Shown: piece by piece, positions 1 through 6,220 of the stretch | Numbering within the stretch: position 1 is the first letter of the stretch | Layout: every line of letters begins with the position of its first letter | NCBI GenBank assembly: GCA_027069645.1 | Contig: JALXEI010000184.1 | Coordinates: 1 to 6,248, forward strand | DNA length: 6,248 bases | Reading direction: 5' to 3' | From: Hyphomicrobiales bacterium | GTDB taxonomy: Bacteria > Pseudomonadota > Alphaproteobacteria > Rhizobiales > JAKIUO01 | Position numbers and translations under genes: made by a program | Notes under the pieces: generated by a model | The model's database searches: none | What the model was told of the DNA's origin: nothing | What the model saw: the letters and a program-made list of their open reading frames with translations, nothing else

Positions 1-693
1 CTGTATATCGATGAAATCGCCGATATGCCCCTCGAAACCCAAAGTAAAATATTGCGCGTGCTCGTCGAGCAGAAATTTCAGCGCCTTGGCAGCGGAACCA
101 AGGTTGAAGTTGATGTCCGTATCGTCAGCTCCTCAAGTCGTGATCTCGCACAGGAACGCAAGGCCGGGAATTTGCGTGAGGATCTTTATCACCGTTTGAA
201 TGTTGTTCCCCTCGAAGTACCTTGTCTGTCGGAACGCCGCGAGGATATTCCCTTGCTTGTTGATCATTTCATAATGCAGATTTCCGCAGCGTCAGGGCTT
301 GTACCACGGGTGATCGGGGAGGATGCAATGGCCATTCTGCAATCCTATGACTGGCCTGGCAATGTCCGGCAATTGCGCAATATAGTCGAAAGGCTGATGA
401 TTTTGTCCGAGGGAGATGCCGATACTGTCATTACAGCAGATATGTTGCCGGAAGATCTCGGCGGGACGGTAAATCTCAATGCAGAGGGGAGCGGAGGAGA
501 GCATTTGATGTCATTGCCTCTCCGTGATGCCAGAGAAATATTCGAACGGGAGTATCTGCTTGCCCAGATCAACCGCTTTGGAGGAAACATATCCCGTACA
601 GCCGAGTTTATCGGGATGGAACGTTCGGCATTGCATCGGAAGCTGCGGGTCCTTGGCGTCAACTCGTCCGATCGGAAAAAAGAAGCAATATAA
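1..693 (+). CDS. ntrX: NtrX, sigma54-activator-type response regulator (3' part; 5' end outside window)
   Basis: Partial gene: the frame is open from the first base, and 230 codons precede the TAA stop. NtrX is the DNA-binding response regulator paired with the membrane kinase NtrY, tied to nitrogen metabolism, redox and envelope control in alphaproteobacteria. Numbering from the first visible residue, the fragment begins in Walker B of the AAA+ domain (LYIDEIADMP, D4/E5), then has the sensor I region (VRIVSSSSRDL, 39-49), the arginine-finger region (NLREDLYHRLNV, 57-68) and sensor II (WPGNVRQLRN, 118-127). It ends in a Fis-type helix-turn-helix (about 172-220) whose recognition helix MERSALHRKL is typical of NtrX rather than NtrC. 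The receiver domain, Walker A and GAFTGA loop lie outside the window. The usual F of the FREDL motif is L59 here. The visible half matches the expected C-terminal half of a protein of about 450 residues. Confidence 0.9.
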   Translation: MYIDEIADMPLETQSKILRVLVEQKFQRLGSGTKVEVDVRIVSSSSRDLAQERKAGNLREDLYHRLNVVPLEVPCLSERREDIPLLVDHFIMQISAASGLVPRVIGEDAMAILQSYDWPGNVRQLRNIVERLMILSEGDADTVITADMLPEDLGGTVNLNAEGSGGEHLMSLPLRDAREIFEREYLLAQINRFGGNISRTAEFIGMERSALHRKLRVLGVNSSDRKKEAI

Positions 694-766
694 TCACCGG
701 ATCATGCGGGGATGCAAATCAACGGAACCGGGGATATCACCCGGTCCATGCACACGCCTGCCAGCC

Positions 767-815
767 GAATGTCATTTTGTGACACCTGGCCATAAGCTAT
801 TTACCGGAATGTCAC
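767..815. repeat. GAATGTCA direct repeat, 40 bp apart, with an inverted TGACA half-site
   Basis: GAATGTCA occurs at 767-774 and again at 807-814, exactly 40 bp apart, which is close to four helical turns. TGTCA of the first copy also pairs with TGACA at 780-784 across a 5-base spacer (TTTTG). The layout is what one would expect of a two-site operator, but no regulator can be named and chance is not excluded. Confidence 0.3.
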
Positions 816-829
816 TCATCGGTTATAAA
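801..829 (+). promoter_or_regulatory. Candidate sigma70-type promoter for trkA
   Basis: A -10-like TATAAA (824-829) lies 17 bases after TTACCG (801-806), which matches the TTGACA consensus at three of six positions. Transcription would start near 836, giving a leader of about 150 nt before trkA. The second GAATGTCA copy (807-814) lies in the spacer, so a protein bound there could block RNA polymerase. This is a prediction from sequence match only. Confidence 0.3.
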
Positions 830-854
830 TGTCTGATATAACAATCCGTTAGTT

Positions 855-879
855 CAACGTTCTTGCTGTGCAAAACGTT
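855..879. promoter_or_regulatory. Bulged inverted repeat upstream of trkA, possible operator
   Basis: AACGTT-C-TTGC (856-866) pairs with GCAAAACGTT (870-879) over 10 bp with one bulged C and a 3-base loop (TGT). Both outer arms are the self-palindrome AACGTT. Positions 855-865 also read CAA-N5-TTG, a form that I recall being reported for NtrX sites in rhizobia. With ntrX just upstream, binding by NtrX is conceivable but unproven. A T-rich stretch follows (880-904), so a weak terminator or attenuator is an alternative. Confidence 0.3.
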
Positions 880-985
880 ATGTTTGTGGTCGTTTTCTTT
901 TGTTGCACAAGGTCACATAGTGCAGCGTCATGCCATTTATGGATGATATGGCAATGACCGGTAACAAAGCAGCCAGGAGCCTGTC

Positions 986-2362
986 ATGAGAGTGATTATC
1001 TGTGGTGCAGGGCAGGTCGGGTACGGAATTGCAGAGCATCTGGCTCTTGAAGGCAATGATGTCGCTGTTATTGATACCAAGGCTGAGCTTGTCCAGCATA
1101 TCAGCGATAATCTTGATGTGCAGGGTTTCGTCGGGCATGGCGCTCATCCCGATATGCTTGATCGTGCCGGGGCGAACGAGTGTGATATGCTGATAGCTGT
1201 AACCTATCACGATGAAGTGAACATGGTGGCCTGTCAGATTGCCCATACCATGTTCAATATTCCACAAAAAATTGCCCGCATCAGGGCTCAGAGCTACCGG
1301 GAACCCCACTGGGCGGACCTGTTTACGCGGAACCATATGCCCATTGATGTGATCATTTCGCCGGAAGTTGAAGTTGGTGAAGCCGTTTTGCAACGACTGA
1401 GATTGCCGGGTGCACTTGATGCCTTCAGTTTTGATGATGGACGAATAACAGCAATTGGAATCAATTGCTCGGAGGAGTGCCCCATTCTCGATACACCTCT
1501 TGAACAACTTACAGAACTGTTCCCAGATCTTTTTGCACACGTTGTGGGAATATCGCGGGGTAACCGGTTGCTTGCTGCCTGCCGCAAAAACGAGTTAAAG
1601 GCCGGTGACAATGTCTATCTGATTGTTCGCACCGATCAGATAGAGCGCACTATGAAGATATTTGGTCACAGGAAAGACCGGGCCAATCGTGTGATTATTG
1701 CAGGTGCAGGAAATATCGGATTGTATGTGGCACAGAGACTGGAGAAACATCATCCCTTTACAACCCAGAAACTGATTGAAACAAATCGGAAAAGAGCGGT
1801 CACTGCAGCCGAACAGCTCGATCGTACGATTGTCCTCAACGGGAGTGTCCTTGATGAGGAAATGCTCAATGAAGCCGATATCCGCGGTTCAGACATGATG
1901 ATTGCGCTGACGAACGATGATCAGGTCAATATTTTGTCAAGCGTACTGGCCAAAAGGCTGGGATGTCGGCATAGTCTGTGCCTGATCAACAATCGCAGCT
2001 ATATGACCATTGTGGATGGACTGGGGATTGAGGCGCATTTAAATCCACGTTCGATCACAATTTCCCGGATATTGGAGCATGTAAGAAGAGGGCGCATAAA
2101 AGGGGTGTATTCCATTGAAGACGGGGCCGCCGAGATCATTGAAGCCGAAGCCCTGCACACTTCACCTCTCGTTGGCAAGCCGCTGAAAGAACTCGGACTT
2201 CCCGAGGGCGTGCGCATAGGTGCCATTGTTCGTGAGAATGAAATGATTTTGCCGGAAGGACAATTTGTCATAAAGCAGGGAGACAGGGTTATCGTATTTG
2301 CGCTTGGAGAAAATGTCCACGAGGTTGAACAACTCTTCAGGGTCAGTCTTGATTATTTCTAG
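986..2362 (+). CDS. trkA: TrkA, cytosolic NAD(H)-binding regulatory subunit of the Trk potassium uptake system
   Basis: TrkA forms a peripheral gating ring on the cytoplasmic face of TrkH and controls K+ uptake in response to bound nucleotides. The 458-residue product has the full-length duplicated layout: a first Rossmann domain (about 1-120) with GAGQVG at 7-12 and an acidic D30 at the end of beta-2, a first RCK-C domain (about 135-225), a second Rossmann domain (about 233-355) with GAGNIG at 240-245 and E265 in the beta-2 position, and a second RCK-C domain (about 372-453) with the usual hydrophobic GDRVIVFAL strand. No membrane segment is seen. The ATG start is supported by AGGAG at 975-979 with a 6-base spacer and by MRVIICGAG being the expected N-terminus. 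TrkH follows after 62 bp, so the two are probably co-transcribed. Confidence 0.95.
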   Translation: MRVIICGAGQVGYGIAEHLALEGNDVAVIDTKAELVQHISDNLDVQGFVGHGAHPDMLDRAGANECDMLIAVTYHDEVNMVACQIAHTMFNIPQKIARIRAQSYREPHWADLFTRNHMPIDVIISPEVEVGEAVLQRLRLPGALDAFSFDDGRITAIGINCSEECPILDTPLEQLTELFPDLFAHVVGISRGNRLLAACRKNELKAGDNVYLIVRTDQIERTMKIFGHRKDRANRVIIAGAGNIGLYVAQRLEKHHPFTTQKLIETNRKRAVTAAEQLDRTIVLNGSVLDEEMLNEADIRGSDMMIALTNDDQVNILSSVLAKRLGCRHSLCLINNRSYMTIVDGLGIEAHLNPRSITISRILEHVRRGRIKGVYSIEDGAAEIIEAEALHTSPLVGKPLKELGLPEGVRIGAIVRENEMILPEGQFVIKQGDRVIVFALGENVHEVEQLFRVSLDYF

Positions 2363-2424
2363 ACAAAAATCGCTATAAAGATGTTTGATGACGTTCGCCG
2401 TTTCACTCGAAAGGAATATTTTCC

Positions 2425-3894
2425 ATGCTAGCCACCATTTATATTCTGGGCTGGTGTCTGGGTGGAATGTCTCTGTCGATGATGGCCCCTGCATTTTTTG
2501 CACTTGCCACTGGTGAGGACAAACATGCAATGGCATTTTTGAACTCTTCGGTGGCCCTGTTCTTTCTTGCCGGTGGGCTGATTTTTGCTCTTCATCAGGA
2601 AAAACTGGTGATAGGGCGGAAACAGCAATTTCTGATTGTTCCCGGGGTTTGGTTTTTGCTTCCGCTTGGTGCGGCAATCCCTTTATTTTTAACCGGTACG
2701 GCAGACAATTTCTCCGAGGCCTATTTTGAAGCCGTATCCGGGTTTACAACCACCGGTGCCACTTTGATAGAAAATCTGTCGGATATTCCCTCAAGCGTTA
2801 TTTTGTGGCGCGCAGAGTTGCAGTGGCTGGGAGGACTGACCACAATCCTGACATTATCGTTCCTGCTCGGTCGTCTTATGGGAATGGAATTGTTCGGGCG
2901 TGACACAAGATCTGTCATCCTGGCCAACACCGGGAGTTCTCTTGACCTGGAAAAGACGGTTGCGACCATATTACCGCTTTATCTCGGGCTGACAATATTG
3001 TGCTGTGTCCTCTTGCTGATATCGGGGATCCCCGCATTTGATGCTCTGTGCCTTTCGCTCTCAACCCTGTCAACAGGCGGATTTATGCCTCGGGAAGGCC
3101 CGATCTCCTTGTACGGCAGCCCTCTTGCCGAGCTGACATTGACAATTTTCATGTTTTTTGCTGCTGTCAGCATAATCTGGGTAAAGGCACTGGTTGAGTT
3201 AAATAAAAATATACTGGCAAGAACCCGGGAGCCCTTGTGGATCGCTATCACCATACTGGTTCTGGGACTGATCTTTTCCGCAAGCATCCTGATGGAATCC
3301 GGCAACACCGGATTTTCGACATTTGTCCACATTGTCACTCTGGAGGTCGCAAGTGCAGCTTCTCTGGTGACGACAACAGGGTTCGTTTTTGAAAACACGG
3401 ATCAGTTTTCTGTTCCCTATCTGTTACTTCTTGTGATCGCGTTGATCGGTGGTGGGCGATATTCAACTGCCGGAGGCATAAAGTTCAATCGTGTTCTGAT
3501 CATGTTTGATCTCTCAAAACGTGAATTGCAAAAATTGCTTTATCCTCACGGCACCCACCCGGTCAGGTATGGAAATGAGGAACGAGACGAATATGTACGC
3601 CGTTCCATATGGAGCATTTTTACCATTACAATACTTTTCCTGGTGGCAACGCTATTGATACTGTCATATTTGGGCGTTCCTCTGAATGCAGCTCTTATGG
3701 CCTCAGTCAGCTCTTTCAGTAATTTTGGCCCCGCTTATGAAATGGCGCGCCTGGATGCCGGCGACAGTTTTCTGGCCCTCGCCGAAATGGGCCCCGGTGT
3801 GCATATTGTTCTTTGCGTCGCCATGATCGCCGGGCGCGTTGAAACGCTGGTGGTGCTCGGATTGTTTAATCTGACGATCTGGCGAAAATCGTAA
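2425..3894 (+). CDS. trkH: TrkH-family potassium channel subunit (integral membrane)
   Basis: TrkH is the K+-translocating subunit of the Trk system in the inner membrane. The 489-residue hydrophobic protein shows the four-fold M1-P-M2 plan. The four selectivity-filter loops are visible: SGFTTTGAT (about 105-113, G111), STLSTGGF (213-220), TTTGF (316-320, G319) and SNFGPA (432-437, G435). QWLGG (133-137) follows filter 1. GGGRYSTAGGIK (342-353) corresponds to the gating-loop region after filter 3, with RY where E. coli-type proteins have small residues; I take this as a subfamily feature. The C-terminal AGRVETL (469-475) matches the usual GRLE-type ending. The length is close to the usual 480-490. 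AAGGA at 2411-2415, 9 bases before the ATG, supports the start. The position directly after trkA makes TrkA the obvious partner. Confidence 0.92.
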   Translation: MLATIYILGWCLGGMSLSMMAPAFFALATGEDKHAMAFLNSSVALFFLAGGLIFALHQEKLVIGRKQQFLIVPGVWFLLPLGAAIPLFLTGTADNFSEAYFEAVSGFTTTGATLIENLSDIPSSVILWRAELQWLGGLTTILTLSFLLGRLMGMELFGRDTRSVILANTGSSLDLEKTVATILPLYLGLTILCCVLLLISGIPAFDALCLSLSTLSTGGFMPREGPISLYGSPLAELTLTIFMFFAAVSIIWVKALVELNKNILARTREPLWIAITILVLGLIFSASILMESGNTGFSTFVHIVTLEVASAASLVTTTGFVFENTDQFSVPYLLLLVIALIGGGRYSTAGGIKFNRVLIMFDLSKRELQKLLYPHGTHPVRYGNEERDEYVRRSIWSIFTITILFLVATLLILSYLGVPLNAALMASVSSFSNFGPAYEMARLDAGDSFLALAEMGPGVHIVLCVAMIAGRVETLVVLGLFNLTIWRKS

Positions 3895-3991
3895 CCACAG
3901 CCTTTTGTCAGAGTTCGCATCAAATTCTCTTTCCGTTGTCTGAAAATTTATCAAAACAGGCCAGGAATCTGACTGGCAATACACCTGGACT

Positions 3992-4011
3992 TTAGAATAT
4001 AATTGTTCTAA
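3992..4011. promoter_or_regulatory. TTAGAA/TTCTAA inverted repeat enclosing a consensus -10 box
   Basis: TTAGAA (3992-3997) and TTCTAA (4006-4011) are perfect inverted arms with an 8-base spacer, and the spacer begins with a perfect TATAAT (3998-4003). The best -35 candidate, TGGCAA at 3974-3979 (18-base spacing), is weak (three of six). A regulator binding the arms would sit directly over the -10 region. The arms resemble iron-response (Irr/ICE-type) motifs, but the spacing is longer than I expect for that family, so I do not assign it. Confidence 0.35.
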
Positions 4012-4086
4012 CTATATCTCCTCACGCTTCCTCATCCTGCATTTTGTATACACATGGGATGTATGGAATATCCTTGATATCTATCA

Positions 4087-4114
4087 TTGGAACAGGGGCA
4101 TTGTCAGGTATATT
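4087..4114 (+). promoter_or_regulatory. Candidate promoter for hfq
   Basis: TTGGAA (4087-4092, four of six consensus matches) and TATATT (4109-4114, five of six) are separated by 16 bases. Transcription from here would give a leader of roughly 120 nt before hfq containing the GGTGAATCACC near-palindrome. This is the better-spaced of the two promoter-like sites in the gap, but it remains a prediction. Confidence 0.35.
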
Positions 4115-4242
4115 AGAGCGTATTTAGCTGCTTTGGCGGTGCATTTTCCGGGGTGAATCACCAGAAATTGGACGCGTAAGGAATAATAAGATCAGATCGC
4201 CGGACATAAGGCATGCTGACCAGGATCATGAACGGACAGATA

Positions 4243-4494
4243 ATGGCAACGACGGATAGAACAAAAAATCTTCAGGACACTTTTCTCAATCATATTCGCA
4301 AGCAAAAAACACCTGTTACTATTTTTCTCGTCAACGGCATCAAATTACAGGGCGTCGTTACGTGGTTTGATAATTTCTGTGTATTGTTGCGGCGGGACGG
4401 ACAGTCTCAACTGGTATACAAGCATGCGATTTCAACCATCATGCCGGGACAGCAAATCCAGTTGTTCGACAAGCTGGAAAACGACGAAGAGTAG
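4243..4494 (+). CDS. hfq: Hfq, Sm-like RNA chaperone
   Basis: Hfq is a hexameric RNA-binding protein that pairs small RNAs with mRNAs and influences mRNA stability and translation. The 83-residue product has the N-terminal helix NLQDTFLNHIRK (9-20, with the proximal-face Q11/D12), the Sm1 motif (about 25-49, VNGIKLQG then FDNF) and the Sm2 motif YKHAIST (59-65, K60/H61 equivalent to the uridine-binding pair of E. coli). The C-terminal tail is short and ends in an acidic tip (LENDEE). I chose the third in-frame ATG because alphaproteobacterial Hfq proteins normally start a few residues before NLQD. The ATGs at 4213 and 4228 would add 10 or 5 poorly conserved residues. None has a strong Shine-Dalgarno; for 4243 the nearest is GGA at 4234-4236. 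hflX follows after 96 bp with no clear terminator between, so the two are likely co-transcribed. Confidence 0.95.
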   Translation: MATTDRTKNLQDTFLNHIRKQKTPVTIFLVNGIKLQGVVTWFDNFCVLLRRDGQSQLVYKHAISTIMPGQQIQLFDKLENDEE

Positions 4495-4590
4495 AGTTTT
4501 AACGAGTAATCGACTGTTTCACACGGGTGTGCCATAGCCATCAGTAACAGAATAACCGCTATAGTCCTTGCGCCGGTCATTCGACCAGGG

Positions 4591-5940
4591 ATGAATGCCA
4601 GACCGGTGGGCAAAAAACAGGGAACCGGCTTCAAGGTTGATGTGAGTGGATTTGTACAAAACCATTCCCCTCACTCACGCCTTGAGGAAGCAGCAGGACT
4701 CGCGCGAGCGATAAATCTCGATGTTGTTCATCAGGAAATCATTGTTCTGAAAAATCCTCGTCCTTCAACTCTGTTTGGAGAGGGGAAAATCGACGAATTG
4801 CAGTCAGTTATCAAGGAAGGCGATATCGGACTCGTCATTGTTGACCACAATCTGACGCCGGTACAACAGCGCAATCTCGAGAAAAAATGGCATCTGAAGG
4901 TTCTTGATCGAACCGGGCTAATTCTGGAAATTTTCGGCGAACGAGCGCGGACCAAAGAAGGGCGTTTGCAGGTGGAACTCGCTCACCTGGAGTATCAAAA
5001 AAGCCGACTGGTGCGCTCATGGACACATCTGGAGCGTCAGCGCGGCGGTTTTGGATTTCTCGGGGGGCCGGGGGAAACACAAATAGAGGCTGACAGACGC
5101 CAGATTCGAAAACGCATCGAAAATATTACCCGGGATATCGACAGGATCAGAAACACCCGGGAACTGCATCGGAAAGCACGAAAAAAAGTTCCATACCCTG
5201 TGGTCGCTCTTGTTGGCTATACCAATGCAGGCAAATCAACGCTGTTCAATGCGCTTACCGGTGCCAGGGTTATGGCGCAGGATATGCTGTTTGCGACACT
5301 TGATCCGACCATGCGTGAGGTCAAATTGCCTTCATTTGGAAAATTCATTCTCTCAGATACGGTCGGTTTCATATCCGATTTGCCGACAACTCTCGTCGCA
5401 GCCTTTCGCGCCACTCTGGAAGAGGTCCTCGAAGCGGATATTCTGTTGCATGTTCGCGATATTTCACACGAAGACACAGAGGCTCAAAAAAAAGATGTCC
5501 TTGAGGTTCTGCATGAACTGGGCGTTGAGACAGAAATGGAAAGCTCCCGGATTATCGAGGTATGGAACAAACTCGACTTGCTTGACGAAGAAAGCAGACA
5601 GGTCCGCTTCAACGCGCTGAAAATGTCCAAGGATCAAATCGTCGCCATATCCGCCACCACAGGGGAAGGTCTGTCGGATCTCCTCGAACACATAAAAGAG
5701 GTTATGAGCAGCTCTTACAGCGAGATCAGTCTCAATGTTGCCCCGGAAGACGGAGCCTTGCTGAACTGGATACTGGAGCACACACAACTGATATCGCGCA
5801 CGGTTGATCACCAGACCGGATTTGCCATTGTTGTTGTCAGAGGATCACAAAAGGACAGAGGTCAGCTTGAGAATCGTCTGAAGGGACTGCGTACATCTAT
5901 AATCGCCAGACGACCGGCATCATCAGGAGAATCGGGATAG
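4591..5940 (+). CDS. hflX: HflX, ribosome-associated GTPase
   Basis: HflX binds the 50S subunit and can split stalled 70S ribosomes under stress. From the first ATG the product is 449 residues. It has the HflX N-domain (about 30-105, with LFGEGK at 61-66), the linker helices with the family signature GGPGETQIEADRR (158-170), and the G domain: G1 GYTNAGKST (209-217), G2 FATLDPT (234-240), G3 DTVGF (256-260), G4 NKLD (326-329) and G5 SATTG (354-358). A short C-terminal domain follows. All nucleotide-binding motifs are intact. The start is doubtful: the ATG has CAGGG directly against it, too close for a normal ribosome site, and the in-frame sequence upstream (open back to 4510) encodes ITAIVLAPVIRPG (4552-4590), resembling the first beta-strand of the HflX N-domain. 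No ATG, GTG or TTG exists upstream in this frame; ATA (4534, 4552, 4561), ATC (4540) and ATT (4579) are the rare-start options. Confidence 0.93.
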   Translation: MNARPVGKKQGTGFKVDVSGFVQNHSPHSRLEEAAGLARAINLDVVHQEIIVLKNPRPSTLFGEGKIDELQSVIKEGDIGLVIVDHNLTPVQQRNLEKKWHLKVLDRTGLILEIFGERARTKEGRLQVELAHLEYQKSRLVRSWTHLERQRGGFGFLGGPGETQIEADRRQIRKRIENITRDIDRIRNTRELHRKARKKVPYPVVALVGYTNAGKSTLFNALTGARVMAQDMLFATLDPTMREVKLPSFGKFILSDTVGFISDLPTTLVAAFRATLEEVLEADILLHVRDISHEDTEAQKKDVLEVLHELGVETEMESSRIIEVWNKLDLLDEESRQVRFNALKMSKDQIVAISATTGEGLSDLLEHIKEVMSSSYSEISLNVAPEDGALLNWILEHTQLISRTVDHQTGFAIVVVRGSQKDRGQLENRLKGLRTSIIARRPASSGESG

Positions 5941-5951
5941 CCGCACGACTC

Positions 5952-5983
5952 ATACCAAACAACATAAAGATTGACCCGTTTCA
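5952..5983 (+). repeat. Left terminal inverted repeat (32 bp)
   Basis: Positions 5952-5983 are complementary to 6189-6220 at 31 of 32 positions. The one mismatch is at 5958 against 6214. Complementarity continues in part inward (5986-5988 and 5990-5991). It begins 11 bases after the last base of the hflX stop codon. Confidence 0.9.
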
Positions 5984-6066
5984 CCGGAGCGATTTTTGTC
6001 TGCTGTGATGGAGTGCGAGGCGACATGGTACTGGTACCATTAGCCGAGCAATTCGTGGCAGCAGTC

Positions 6067-6095
6067 AAAAAGCGCCCGGCCCAACGGGTGGGGCG
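6067..6095 (-). terminator. Rho-independent-type terminator on the minus strand, inside the element
   Basis: Read on the minus strand, CGCCC (6095-6091) pairs with GGGCG (6077-6073). Inside this a 2x2 internal loop leads to CCC/GGG (6088-6086 with 6082-6080) around a GTT loop. The stem is followed after one C by five T (complement of 6067-6071). A G+C-rich stem followed directly by a T run is the classic intrinsic terminator layout, so leftward transcripts entering the element would probably stop here before reaching hflX antisense. It is not oriented to end the hflX transcript. Confidence 0.55.
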
Positions 6096-6182
6096 TAGCG
6101 GCCCATCTGGCTGGCATATGCCGCTTGCAAGATACAAGGGCATCGAGCTGCGCGTCATCTACCAGCCATATGAGCCGCTACG
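6094..6182. repeat. Internal inverted repeat of the element (21-bp arms)
   Basis: Arms 6094-6114 and 6162-6182 pair at 19 of 21 positions; the mismatches are 6103/6173 and 6107/6169. The loop is 47 bases (6115-6161). The right arm ends 6 bases before the right terminal repeat, so the right half of the element can fold as a nested stem. In RNA form the whole element could make a highly structured transcript in either direction. Confidence 0.75.
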
Positions 6183-6188
6183 ATCCCA

Positions 6189-6220
6189 TGAAACGGGTCA
6201 ATCTTTATGTTGTCTGGTAT
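6189..6220 (-). repeat. Right terminal inverted repeat (32 bp)
   Basis: This is the partner of 5952-5983, read on the opposite strand, identical except for one base (G in place of A after ATACCA). The near-identity of the two ends argues for a recently active element or for selection on the stem. Confidence 0.9.

Larger units (their letters stand above)
694..985. other. Intergenic region between ntrX and trkA, with repeats and probable trkA promoter
   Basis: The 292-bp gap carries no convincing gene. From left to right I see a 6-bp perfect inverted repeat ACCGGG/CCCGGT (727-732 and 740-745) without a following T run, so it is not a canonical terminator; a cluster of TGTCA half-sites (767-815); a promoter-like pair (801-829); and a longer bulged inverted repeat (856-879). 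The last 40 bp are spacer plus the trkA ribosome site. The density of short symmetric sites suggests a regulatory region and that trkA need not depend only on read-through from ntrX. Confidence 0.55.
3895..4242. other. Intergenic/leader region between trkH and hfq
   Basis: This stretch of about 350 bp is A+T-richer than its neighbours and holds no credible gene. It contains a 5-bp inverted repeat GCCAG/CTGGC (3960-3964 and 3973-3977) with no T run, so there is no clear terminator after trkH. Also present are an inverted repeat around a perfect TATAAT (3992-4011), a small ATACA/TGTAT repeat (4048-4052 and 4060-4064), a second promoter-like pair (4087-4114) and an 11-bp near-palindrome GGTGAATCACC (4152-4162). 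Most likely it is the hfq promoter and leader. A small RNA starting here cannot be excluded. Confidence 0.5.
5953..6219. mobile_element. MITE-like element or internally deleted insertion sequence
   Basis: The element is about 267 bp, with ends TACCA.../...TGGTA formed by long terminal inverted repeats, and TCA on both outer sides (5950-5952 and 6220-6222), consistent with a 3-bp target-site duplication. It is too short for a transposase and none can be recognised, so movement would need an enzyme supplied elsewhere in the genome. The core (about 6060-6182) looks more G+C-rich than the neighbouring host sequence and contains secondary structure: hairpin ATGGTA/TACCAT (6025-6040), a stem at 6073-6095 and a long inverted repeat (6094-6182). 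I do not assign an IS family. An IS5-type relative would fit a TNA duplication, but that is a guess. Alternatively it is a dispersed intergenic repeat of the ERIC kind. Confidence 0.65.

Noticed and set aside
727..745. ACCGGG/CCCGGT hairpin as an ntrX terminator
   Set aside because: The stem is only 6 bp and no T run follows, so it does not meet the intrinsic terminator pattern.
704..841. Possible 45-codon + strand ORF after ntrX (ATG at 704)
   Set aside because: It has no ribosome site upstream, it continues a frame that runs through the end of ntrX, its composition is unlike the neighbouring proteins, and it overlaps the repeat-rich regulatory gap.
886..910. Sigma54 promoter before trkA
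   Set aside because: A GG (888-889) and a GC (905-906) are present, but they are 17 bases apart rather than the required 12, and no other correctly spaced pair was found in the gap.
878..1540. Minus-strand open frame of about 220 codons opposite trkA
   Set aside because: It is the antisense shadow of a well-supported TrkA coding frame, with no recognisable domain and no ribosome site.
3992..4011. Irr/ICE iron-control box before hfq
   Set aside because: The TTAGAA/TTCTAA arms fit, but the 8-base spacer is longer than expected for the family and nothing else in the window is iron-related.
4152..4162. GGTGAATCACC near-palindrome in the hfq leader as a named operator
   Set aside because: It is a single short palindrome with a 1-base centre and no partner site. 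I cannot tie it to any regulator, and such sites arise by chance.
5862..6158. Minus-strand frame of 98 codons running from the element into the end of hflX
   Set aside because: It crosses the terminal repeat boundary and the minus-strand terminator, overlaps hflX antisense, and the translation resembles no transposase or other family I know.
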